Of a DNA stretch of 64,000 nt, positions 12,500 to 22,738 are shown in pieces (within the stretch, counting starts at the first letter, position 1; every line of letters starts with the position of its first letter). The notes beneath the pieces were generated by a model, which saw only the letters and a program-made list of their open reading frames with translations, did no database searches and was not told the DNA's origin. Where the stretch lies: NCBI GenBank assembly GCA_028554755.1, contig JAPTOF010000003.1:31328001-31392000 (forward strand), read 5' to 3'. The translations under genes were made by a program, and so were the position numbers. This stretch comes from Cordia subcordata. Lineage: Eukaryota; Streptophyta; Magnoliopsida; Boraginales; Cordiaceae.

Positions 12500-12730
12500 T
12501 GGTGAGAAATTTAGTTGAGTGGTCAAGAGAGAAAATGAGGAGTAATAGGAGGATTAGCTAGCTCTATGATGACTCTCATTCTTTTATGAATTCTGCTAAT
12601 TTTTAGCTAAATTCATGATAATTCTGCGCCACAGGTTCAGCAAATTGCATCTGATGATGATTATTGGGTCCAGCTAGCAAATTAATCTGCAATGTAATTC
12701 GATAGACGCTATGAATCTGATTCTAGCGAT
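12500..12730. repeat. Hyccin upstream region, copy A of a direct repeat
   Basis: This contains the hyccin 5' UTR and promoter (minus strand). It matches 13978-14205 in the same orientation, with shared blocks GAGAAATT.AGT, GGAGTAATAGGA, TCTGCTAATTTTTAGCTAAA, TTCTGCGC.ACAGGTTCAGC and AAATTGCATCTGAT. Divergence is clear, with several indels, so this is not a recent event. The duplicated part stops about 19 bp before the hyccin start codon. Confidence 0.8.
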
Positions 12731-13202
12731 TGCAATGTATGTTGTACTTTTAACAGAGACTGTTCAATAAAGTCGTGCATTAACCTAAGATTGTAAATTT
12801 GGTACCTATTTGAATCTAACGGGTCCTTAGTTGGATTCTGACGCAAGGTAGATAAGGATTAATATTTAATTAGGCAAGTTTTGGATAAGCATGCCACACA
12901 ATAATTTTTCTTTTTTAAATAAGTTTTGAATTCTAACGCAGGTCCACATATTATTTATGTCATCTCCACATATTATTTATGTCATCAATAAGAGATAAAT
13001 CAACTTGAATTACATTGGCGATAAAATTTGCCAAAAAAGAATGTACTAATTATTTAAGGTCATACCAAATATAGCAAACATAAAAATAGCATATGAGTGA
13101 TATAAATACGCATAGCCTGATGGATTTGTATATTCCATCATTTGTAGTTGCATGCAATTAAAAATCATATCAAAAGTTTGATTTCATGATTATTCTTGAG
13201 TT

Positions 13203-13808
13203 ATGGGTAGGAAAAAGATTCAAATTGCTAGGATCAGCGAGACACATAAAAGGTGTGAAACATTTTCGAAGAGACGCCCTGGTTTGTTCAACAAGGTAGC
13301 TGAAATCTGCTTGCAACACGATGCTCAAGTGCTCCTTGTGGTGTTTTCACCAAGTTCTTCCAATGTTCACTCATTAGCATACCCATCAACTAAAGCCATA
13401 TTTGATGCATATACATCAAAATCATCTCCCATTGTGGACGACAATGATAGACGACTAATGTTATTTCACCATGAAAAGCTCAAAAGGTTAGAGAATGATC
13501 TCAAGAGGGAGAAAAACGGGACAAAAGAGAAGGATTCTTTTTGGTGGCAAAAGAAAAACTTTGAAGAGTGCGATTCCATAGAAGAGTTAGAGCGTATGAG
13601 AGATGCAATAAAAGAAATTCAAGTCAATATACAAAAGCAACTCGAGTCTTATGGCAATCTGAATCTCCCTAGCACTAGTGATAATCTACCAATTGCCGCC
13701 CCAAATTCAACCTACATTGAGAACAACTTTCAAACAAGTGATGATCTCGCATCTTCTTTTAACTTAGACATTCTTGATGACAATTCTTTTGATTATTTTG
13801 AATTGTAA
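13203..13808 (+). CDS. Type I (M-alpha) MADS-box transcription factor
   Basis: Intronless, 201 aa, nuclear DNA-binding protein. MADS domain at residues 1-60 (MGRKKIQIARI, then KRRPGLFNKVAEIC and VLLVVFSPS), with the Arg/Lys-rich basic helix typical of M-alpha proteins such as AGL62/AGL61. A linker with LFHHEKLKRLENDL (about 87-100) precedes FWW (113-115) and SIEELE (125-130), both characteristic of this clade; a short coiled-coil-like helix follows to about 150. The C-terminus is Ser/Asn/Asp-rich and ends in a short acidic-hydrophobic tail. Known relatives act mainly in female gametophyte and endosperm; that role is inferred here. One arginine of the usual KRR..F context is retained and no break is seen. 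The gene lies between two copies of the hyccin upstream region. Confidence 0.92.
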   Translation: MGRKKIQIARISETHKRCETFSKRRPGLFNKVAEICLQHDAQVLLVVFSPSSSNVHSLAYPSTKAIFDAYTSKSSPIVDDNDRRLMLFHHEKLKRLENDLKREKNGTKEKDSFWWQKKNFEECDSIEELERMRDAIKEIQVNIQKQLESYGNLNLPSTSDNLPIAAPNSTYIENNFQTSDDLASSFNLDILDDNSFDYFEL

Positions 13809-13977
13809 AAGTATTTAATTGTTAGGTTCATTATGTAATCTCGATTCCAATTATTAATAATACAGAAGTTTGATTTCATTTAATTTGTGTTCTTTGATTT
13901 TGTTATGCTCTTTCATAATGTACCTGGTTCGAACAATTATTTTCCATTATATTTCATTATTTATATCATGCTTTTCT

Positions 13978-14205
13978 ATCGTGAGAAATTAAGTGGAGTT
14001 GTCAAGAAAAGACAAGGAGTAATAGGAAGATAGCTATCTCTAAAGACTAATTATTTCTCAAGTCTGCTAATTTTTAGCTAAATTCGAGATTATTCTGCGC
14101 TACAGGTTCAGCAAATTGCATCTGATCATGATCATTAATTATGTCTGGCAAAACAATCTGCAATATGAATTCGATAAATTGATTTAGATTATGAGATATT
14201 ATGGC
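13978..14205. repeat. Hyccin upstream region, copy B of a direct repeat
   Basis: This is the second copy of the sequence at 12500-12730, starting 170 bp after the MADS stop codon. In this copy no hyccin coding sequence follows, so a promoter that may still be active on the minus strand would read into the 3' end of the MADS gene. Confidence 0.78.
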
Positions 14206-15426
14206 TATTAGTTAACTCCAAATAATCTGCATACAATATATCTATAACGTGAATTCGACAGAATTGCCTATCAAAATATGATTACTAGCTAAATCCAAAT
14301 AATATACATGCAATCTGCACCGTAAATTGCATCAGAGATTGATCAATGTTTAATTGTCAAACAAAGTCTTTGGTAACATAATGCAGAAAGTAATAATGTA
14401 TCTGGAGACTATACACTTTAAATTGTTAATTCAAAAGAGCAAAAACCTATTAACGAAAATATTATCAAAGATAGATGGGAGACTTCCAGATGACATCTGA
14501 TCAAATTTTCTCATTGTTTCCTGTAAAAAAACCTTTTTTCCCATTATATTGTAAGTGATACATGTGGCCCATTGTATTTTTCAGACTGCTGCCAACCCCA
14601 ACCCAACCTAAGCCGGACGATCCGAAGAAAAATTTGGCCCAGAGAGTATATCCAACCTCAACCTTCTACAATTAGCAACCTTAATTTGCAGATTAGGATT
14701 ATCTCATATTATTAGTTTTCTCACATTAATATGAGATAAAAATCATAACAATTTATGTATAAATCACATTCTCTTAGTCAGTCATAAAATTAAAATTCCA
14801 AATGGTATTGTGAGAGAAAAAGGTATCTTGAAAAAATTATCCTTTTTTAAAATTTGAATTTTATAAAAGCTTGAAATGATATGTACCATATATGAAAGGG
14901 AGATTTTTCTTGTATCATTACAAGACAGCATTTGATATGAGAGGGTCCTAATTCGTAGTAAAAAATCATCATCCTTTTTCAAAGAAATTTAATATGATTT
15001 ATCAACATAATTGAAGCACTTTTACAAAACAATTCAAGATAACTTTCAAGGATAAATGCGCCTTCTAGCTTTCATTTGAACACAGCAAGTCTATAAATCC
15101 ATAATTAATCCTAGTGGAGCACTAAACTACTGTCAAAATTAATAATTGGAAAGAATTAAGGTTTTTTTTTTAGGTATCATGTTTTGAGCTTAAAAAATAT
15201 ATATACAGATATCAGGACCTGCATGCATGCATTTCAATTCAGTAGATATCGTGATTACATAGTAACTAAGTGATAACGTTTATTTTCTGAATTTTATCTT
15301 GTTGGGAATAAGATATTTCTATCGCATGTACAAAGTCAATTATAACTAGTTTTCATCGATCATATATATCTTGAAAAGAAATGCACCACCAAAGACTTAA
15401 TGGACAAGTGATAAGTTTCTCACCTT
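14206..15426. other. Intergenic, no gene seen
   Basis: AT-rich DNA with scattered stops in all frames. A C-rich patch at about 14588-14610 (CCAACCCCAACCCAACC) and the ATGCATGCATGC-like stretch near 15221 are the only notable features. Confidence 0.5.
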
Positions 15427-15959
15427 AGTGTGAGTAGGTTTAGGAATCAATTCCTGTTAGCTAAACATTATAATTGACCTTTGACCTCTCTTAAAATGAA
15501 AAGAAATGCACCCGCCTTCCACCACAACCAACCCTTCCACTCCTGGCTCGTACCCCTTCAATCATACAATAAATAAATAAATAACAATTGCAAAACCCAA
15601 ACAAGAGAGAGAAAAGAAAAGAGAAGGGCAAAAAAGAAAGAAATGCCGCCAATATGTGCCGCAAGAAATTGACGTGCACATCCATGAAAGCAAAATGCAT
15701 TAAAAGATGTCGACTTATTTATTACCTGCAATGACCTGCAAGTTCCCATAATACAGAAGTTCAATATTTTTGTTACATGATTTTCAAACTGGTTCAACTA
15801 ACTATTATTAAGTCTACTTGAAAATTTGGTAAGGACAATTTTTGCGTTCTCATTTGCTGTTTATGTGAATGCATGCCCACATGCTTTGCTATAGCTAGCT
15901 GCCGTTTTGTCATCTCATGATCTGCATGAGAGCGAAACTCAGTGTTTATAGTGTGTCTC

Positions 15960-16212
15960 TAGTGTGATTTAAAATATCTTATTACATGTAGTATACATTT
16001 TATAATTGTAAAAAATAAGATAGGATGAATTACTTATTTTTTATAAGATTTAGTTGTAAAAAATAAGATAAGATATACTATTTATTTCTTATAAGATAAC
16101 AAGTAGATATATTCTTATTTCAATAGAATAAATATCTTAAAATAAGATTATAGATGTATCTTTATTTCAATAGACTTAAAATAATATTATAATAAACAAA
16201 GCAATAGTATGA
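15960..16212. mobile_element. MITE related to 29082-29350, copy within segment 1
   Basis: It begins TAGTGTGATTT and has the internal pattern of repeated (T)CTTATAAGAT and AAATAAGATA blocks seen in the MITE at 29082-29350, in opposite orientation. The ends are degenerate. The counterpart in copy 2 lies at about 25940-26222, so insertion predates the segmental duplication. Confidence 0.5.
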
Positions 16213-17439
16213 GCGTTAGTGGGTGGTTCATGAAAAGACTGATAATTACAAGTCAATGTGATCATCGAGATTAAGGAAGGCATGTTCCTGGCATGAAGAA
16301 AATTATTGATGATTATCAGTGGGCTGCTTTGTGATTAGCAAGTAGCTACGCATGAGCATGAGAAAATAAGTCTGTTCAAAACACTATATTATGGTGAATG
16401 ACCCATTCTAGCTTACAAGAGATTGTGAGCAACTATGGTACTTGATGCAATCCACTTCACGCAACATTTGTTTAATACAATCAATTATTGTCATATATAT
16501 ATATATAAAAGCATAGAATAAAAATAAATTGTGGATACAGAAATGTTTAGCGGATTGATGAAGTTTTGATCAGTAACTCATCAAGTCAACTATGACACTG
16601 CTTAAAGAAAACCATGCCATATAAAATGATAGATTCAAATGTACAAATTTCCATTTGTGTGAAAAGAAGATAATTTGGCTAAAAAGCCTTGCTTCGTTCA
16701 TGTTTAACGTCCGTAATATATAGTTTATAATGTACAAAGATGATAACTCATAATCCTAAAATGCATTATATACTCAATACATATATGATAGGACTAAAAT
16801 AAGAGAAGCTTGGTATATGTCAAATTCGAGCCAAGATCACATGCGAGTCTGTCGTGAGTAGATGAGCGAGTATTGTAGCCCAACAATTTGAACGAAAAAA
16901 AGAAAACTATGCAGATTTCCAGTCTAATGGATGATTGTAGCCCCCAAGCCCCTTAATATATGTGTTCAGAATATTTGCCCAGCACAAAGGCCCTAAAATT
17001 GTTAGGCTTCTCTCGATCCTAAATGTCGTACCCATGGTCTCAAATGCCCTCGTAGTAGCCCCCGTTGTACTAGTGGACCCAAATTCGAACCTAAGAAAGA
17101 GTTCAACTCTATCAATGTCATAACGCAAATTAAGTTTTTCATAAACACTATAAATGAAATTCATTATATGATATATCATGTGTTATTTTGACTTTACATA
17201 CAAGCTTTGTAGTGCCATGTGAGACACCGTAAGGGTCATAAATTTTTTGTCCGCCATAATATAAAAGAACACTAACTAAGTTTGGATTCATATTTTTATG
17301 ACAAAGTAAATTTTGTAAAATTTTTGAGGGTTGGTATAAGTGTGTAGAAGAGTTGAAAGTATAGAAGAGGGTTTGAGGGTTTTGAATGATTCGGGGAGGA
17401 AGGAATGAGGGTTTATATAGTATTTTGTGCTTTAAAATT

Positions 17440-17840
17440 TCGACATTTGAACAACCATCTCGGTATTCGAAATGCCATCATGGTAAGTAAATTGCCTTTT
17501 CAGTGTTTGCCTTACGATTTTGGTCGATAAATACTGTTTTAGTCCACTGAGAATCTCACTACCACCTCGTCTGGTCAACGCACAGATTGACTTCGGTAAT
17601 TTTACATACCGTGACAGTAGTTCAAATGCCGTTTTTCATTGACATCGTGTTATATCTTTTTAGGAATATATTCAATTCTCTGAACTTAGACAGCAGCTTT
17701 CGATATTCCTAATATCGTTTTGACATTTCAATCACCATTTTTTTTCTTTTGGTAAGTCTTTTACCGTTATGGTATTTACAATACCAACAGCTGGGAATGT
17801 TGCTAACATTGTGTCAGTTGGCCCATTTTTGGTGATTCAA
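17440..17840. repeat. Degenerate short-motif cluster
   Basis: A stretch dense in variants of a motif like TGCCATTnCGGTATTTG and its inverse (for example GGTATTCGAAATGCC, GTATTTACAATACC, TTACCGTTATGGTA). The counterpart in copy 2 (27460-27900) has additional units. It may be the subterminal repeat zone of an unrecognised DNA transposon. No coding function is seen. Confidence 0.45.
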
Positions 17841-18074
17841 ACGCTGTAAATGGTAGATTAAAAATTGAATTCAAAACAATGATAGTTTTCAAAGGAATTT
17901 GCAAAAAGAGAGTAAAAATGAGAAAAAAATCGCTTTTGGTCCAGTCTCACCTCTATGAATATATCCATAGGCGACGTGTCAAGTTGGTCCATTATGTACA
18001 TCCATTCACTTGCATTAATGTGTTTATTTTTTGTTTTGAAAAAAAATTCACCTTTTTTAGGATATTTATAAATT

Positions 18075-18302
18075 TTTAATTTAAAAATAGATAGATACAG
18101 CTTTTTGGATTAATTAAAAGGAAAAATTGGTGATGTAACACATGGCACCCTACCTTATCATTTTATTATATAGATAGATTTATAGATTTTTAATTTAAAA
18201 AGAAATAGATAGGCAGAGCTTTTTGTTTTAACTAAAAAAAGGAAAAGAAAAATTGGTGGGGATGACACATGACACTCCGCCTTGTTATTTTAATTTGTAG
18301 AT
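18075..18302. repeat. Two tandem units of about 115 bp
   Basis: A block containing TTTTTAATTTAAAAA, an AGATAGATA-like run, AGCTTTTTG, AAAAATTGGTG and ACACATG.CAC occurs twice in tandem here. It is also present twice in the second segmental copy (about 28115-28350), so the duplication is older than the segment duplication. Confidence 0.65.
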
Positions 18303-18610
18303 AGTTATTTTACTTTTCAATTCAGTTACTCTTTTTTTTAATTTTAAAATTATGCAATTTCTTTTTTTTTTTTCATTTAAGGTCTTGATGCAAGTCTTAT
18401 TTATTCGGATTAACGTGTTGACAAGCATTTTAACTTACTAGCTGACACATATAAATGTATAATACACTCGATCATAAGATCACTACATCTTTTGTTTCTT
18501 TATCAAGAATAATTAATGCGACTTGTTTTTATTTTCTTTGGGATTAAAACCTCGAGTGTAAGGGATAACTAATTGGCGATAAAGTTGAAATTGCTTGCGT
18601 AAAAAACTAA

Positions 18611-19649
18611 GGGCTCGTTTGGTATCGTTGCTGTTTCCGATTTTACGTTTTTGTTGATCAAAATTTGAAAACAAGTTCGTTTATTTCTGTTTTCATTTTC
18701 TGAAAAAACAAAAATCAATAACCTATTTTTGCAACTTTGATAAACAAGAAAAAGTGGTTTTTTCAGATTGTGGCAACAGGTTTTAAAAACTTTTATTCAC
18801 TTTGTACTTAATATTTTTTTAAAAAAAATTTCAAATTTAATATGAACTCATTAACTTCTTTGAAAAATAATTATTAAAATTAAAATTATTTAAAAAATAT
18901 TTTCTAAAATTTTTTATTTTAAAAATAATTTTTTTAAAAAATATTTTTAAAAATAAAATTAATTTTATAAAAAATTTTAGAAATAATTAAAATATTTTGA
19001 AAAAATAATGTTAATAAATTAAAATATTTTGAAAAAATAATTTTAATAAATGAAAATATTTTGAAAAAATTAAAAAATATTTTGAAAATAATTTTAATTT
19101 ATAAAAAATTTTAAAAAATTTTAAAAATTAAAAAGAATTTTAATAAATTAAAATACATTTAAATTAATTTGAAAAATTAAATTTATTTTTAAAAAATGTT
19201 TTAATAAATTATAATTAGTTTTAGAAAATAAAAAATTTTAAGAATTAAAATTAAAATTTATTTTTAAAATAATTATTTTTATAAATATAAAATTCTAAAA
19301 ATTTCAAAATTAAAAATAAAATATATTTTCAAAAAAATTAAATTTATTTTTTGAAATTTTAATCTTAAAGAAAATAAATCAATTTTGTAATATTCTCATT
19401 GTTCTTTTACAAAATATTCTCCAATATTTTCATTTGTTCTATTTAACATAAAATACTAAAATAAAAAATAAGAGACGAGAATAGTTTGTAAACTATGGAC
19501 AACCAAACATGTTTTCAGTTTTTATTTATAGATTTTATAATTTAACCAAATACGTTTACAGTTTCTGTTTTTAATTATTATTGACAGTTCTTTGTTTATG
19601 ATTCTGACTTTCGTTTTTAAAATTTTTGACAGTGTTACCAAACGAGCCC
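18611..19649. mobile_element. Harbinger-like non-autonomous TIR element, 1039 bp
   Basis: The terminal inverted repeat is GGGCTCGTTTGGTA at the left and its complement TACCAAACGAGCCC-type end at the right. It is flanked by TAA on both sides (18608-18610, 19650-19652). The interior is extremely AT-rich with repeated TTTTGAAAAAATAA-type words and no coding sequence. The second segmental copy lacks it, giving an empty site near 28690. Confidence 0.88.
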
Positions 19650-21062
19650 TAAGCATGGAAAATGGTTTCTCCAAGCTACATAAGTCCGGTGACGATGTAT
19701 CCTGCAAAACACGTGAGTTAGACCCCTGTGTGGTACCAATCACACGCTCTTTGACCCCTAGGTCAGAGGGTATGCATTAAAAGTATTAATTTGGAAAGGA
19801 GAGGAGAGGAGAATATTCTCTATTTTGGGAGTATTCTCTAAATGGAGAAGACTTACTCGTGCATTGGTCCCATTTGTAAAATTTACAGGCAAACACATAT
19901 TGACTGTACGATAGGTTTCATATTGAGTGCATGAAAAGAGAGTGATTGGGGTTGAATATCGAAATAAATAAATAACCTTCACCTAGCAACACGCATTGCA
20001 CAAACATGACAGGGGTCGACTAAAGGGTGTTTGGCTTTACTTATTCTAGTTGCTTATAGGCACTTAGAAAAAAACATTCTCTCACATGTTTTTTTACTAT
20101 TTAAGTGCTTATAAGCATCGAGCCCTCATCAATAACTTTCTCTAAAATGCAATAGTCTTCAATATATTACCTCCAACAAGCTCTTCCTTTACTGTAATCT
20201 TTGAGACGATCTATATTATTAAAATTTGACTAGGCAAAGGGATTTGTGGCTTATTTAAATTGGTTCTCTTAAAACTTCTTTAATAACGTTAAAAAATTAG
20301 AAGTTAAAATTTCTTACCCTCCAATAAAAAGAATTGAATTTGTGTTCTTTTCAGAGTAATAATTTTTTTTTTTGATAAACTCAAACCAAATACTTATTAT
20401 GAAAAAAATATACTTTCTACAAAGAAAGAAAAGTGTTTTTTAATTCAAAATGAAAAGAAAATTTCAATTCGAAAACCAAGCCATTTTGGTTTCTCATAGA
20501 TAGCCCCGTGCGCATCGATTGCACGTCAAGAGTTATGCGCAAAATCGTGCATTTATTTATTTGAACTATTCAGCGATTTTATCCATTTTGCTTGTATCGG
20601 ACTATCATCACCCAGCCCGGCAGGGCTCATCATTCCAGGCCAATTATTCGCTGCCATCCCTGGTTCATGTTATTATTTTTAACAGAGAGCCATTTCCATT
20701 CAAGAGGTCAAAATGTTCGAGGATGAAGCTTCCGCTATGCAAACTTTGTATAACACAAGAGCATTCTCTTTTCTCTCTTCTCTTTTCTCTTTTCTCTTTT
20801 CCCCTTTTTCGGGTCATGCATCAGATGTACCGATGCTTCATGCCCAGATGCGATTCCTAACAAAAACTGTTCTAGTATCTAACAATCTTTAACTTGACAA
20901 TCATCTCAAATAACGAGCATGTCCAGACTAAATTATATGAAGATGGAGATTACAGCTATCTAAAAACAACCGCAACCACTACACTAGTACTACCTTAAAG
21001 CACAGTTGTTAGTGTCAAAAATAGCTAAAATAAAGCTACCGTACACCACCTAAAGAAACAAA

Positions 21063-21200
21063 TTAGGACAATATCTCATTTATAAAAAATAGTAGCACCA
21101 TAAACCGTGAAATCATCTGTACTTGAATCAAATGTTTTCGCTGACTACGTGCTCTGTCAGAAGGTTCATTTTGCTCAGAATATACTAGATCACCATCAAC
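21063..21200 (-). pseudogene. Orphan copy of the last exon of the 30341-33303 gene
   Basis: A 138-nt block, 45 codons plus a TAA stop, preceded by a splice acceptor. It is homologous to the final exon at 30341-30478 and starts VDGDLVYSEQNEPSD against VDSDLVYSGQNEPSD. The frame is intact, but only the last 15-20 nt of the previous exon (21296-21315) remain before the segment is broken, so no complete gene exists here. Confidence 0.75.
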
Positions 21201-21315
21201 CTATAACCCAAAAAATGCATTAACATTGAACACCATTAATACAAGACATAAAATTTTCATTTCAATGGCCTATAGTTAGCCTCGTCATTTACCTGAGACG
21301 CACAATTTTCATTTC

Positions 21316-22738
21316 TCTTTTCACTGCATGGGCAGCTGCCCAACGTTTCAAACCACAGCATGCATGAGTAATGCTCCAAATTTTTATAGCACAGCACAAG
21401 CGAGTGGCCAGCTCAAAAAAGCCAAGAAATGATGGCAATATGCCATAAGGCTCACATATCTCACGTGACACGTGCTTTATAAGAACGATAATTTGTATAT
21501 CCCCTTTTTATTTCTACTATTACCTCTTCATCATCTTTAGAAATTTTTGACCGAGGAAAAAAAACTTGGAGAATAAGTCTTAGAAATTAAGTCACCTAGC
21601 TAAGAGAGAGAGAGAGAAAAAAAAATACAAATTAAAGATCTATTTGGATAATTTATCTTAAATCTGAAATTTAATAGTAGACCCTTGTATAAAACACACA
21701 AAACAAACTTAAACTATAAAGAACGGACTATTATTGTATCGGGTCACACTCCTGATCGCATTAGAGGACAAGCCTATACGTAAAGAAACATGACACTGAG
21801 TTCTAGCACAACAAAGGCCAATATCCTGTCAAATACCGTGGCGCACAATCAAATTACCGACCTTTAGCCTCGCAGGTCATTTTTCGTAAGAATTAAATGC
21901 CTAACATAATTAATACAATTGGTTCGTAATTGTTATTAGAATAAACTAAAATGCTAATGCAAATTAATTTGGCAATAATAACCTCAAGTATGAGTCATGA
22001 TATATTGATATATATTGTGAATTTGTGATTGGTTAACCCCCCCCCCCCGGTCAAGGCAAAATGATCCTTTTTTTGGGGCATTAGATGCCAAAATTTTTTT
22101 TGACAAGGTTAAACCTTGACCTGTAACTAACAAAAATGAAATTGGTTACAAACACTTTTAATAACTAAAGAACGTTACATGTGTTATGGAACAACATTTG
22201 TATTGATTTGATCCTGCATTTGATCCTACAACAAACTTATTGTATAGAAACATAAAGAAACATGACAGTGAGCTGTAGCGCGACAAATGCCAATGTCCTG
22301 TCAAATACCATAGCACACAATCAAATTAGCAACCTTCAGCCTCGCTAGTCATTTTTCATAAGAATTAAATGCCTAATATAATTAATATCAATTGGTTTGT
22401 AATTGTTATTAGAATAAACTAAAATGCTAATGCAAATTAATTTGGCAATAATAAGTAAATGCAAATGCAAATTCATTTGGCAATAATAACCTCAAGCAAG
22501 AGGCATGATAGATTGATATATATATCGTGATTGGTTTTTTTTTTTTTCTTCTTCTCAAGGCAAAATGATCCTTTTTCCCCGCTTTAGATGCCAATTTTTT
22601 TTTTGACAAGATTAAAGCTTCTTTGTAACTAACAAAAATGAAATTGGTTACAAACACTTTTAATAACTAAAGAATGTTGCACGCGTTGTGAAACAACACT
22701 TGTATTGATTTGATCCAGCTGCAAACTTGTTGTATAGA
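21316..22738. repeat. Displaced single unit of the 1.3-kb tandem repeat
   Basis: This carries the full order of landmarks found in each unit at 40030-47650: GCATGGGCAGCTGCCCAA, TATAGCACAGCACAAGCGAG, TCACGTGACACGTGC with TTTATAAG (21461-21482), a short GA run, AAATACCGTGGCGCAC, and the duplicated half-unit ending in TTGTATAGAA. A run of ten C's near 22040 is specific to this copy. Its left edge coincides with the end of segmental copy 1. Confidence 0.9.

Larger units (their letters stand above)
15427..21315. repeat. Segmental duplication, copy 1
   Basis: This copy is collinear and in direct orientation with 25406-30594. Examples: AAATGAAAAGAAATGCACCC at 15495 and its counterpart near 25473; the segment with GCCGTTT.GTC at 15900/25890; the CCTCGAGT block at 18550/28590; the AGGAGAGGAGA block at 19800/28830; GGGTCATGCATCAGATGTACC at 20812/30085. 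It ends inside an exon of the membrane-protein gene and abuts a displaced array unit at 21316. It contains a Harbinger-like insertion (18611-19649) absent from copy 2. Confidence 0.92.

Noticed and set aside
12482..12526. N-terminal extension of hyccin by 15 residues
   Set aside because: The longer frame begins at TTG, not ATG; the first ATG is at 12481 in good context.
11582..12561. Plus-strand frames within the hyccin gene
   Set aside because: Shadows of the hyccin coding sequence.
16907..17179. 90-aa minus frame also present near 27000
   Set aside because: The second copy has an in-frame stop; no splice context or family; explained by the segmental duplication.
18660..19400. Possible matrix-attachment or centromeric AT satellite
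   Set aside because: It lies wholly within a TIR element with TAA duplications and has no regular period.
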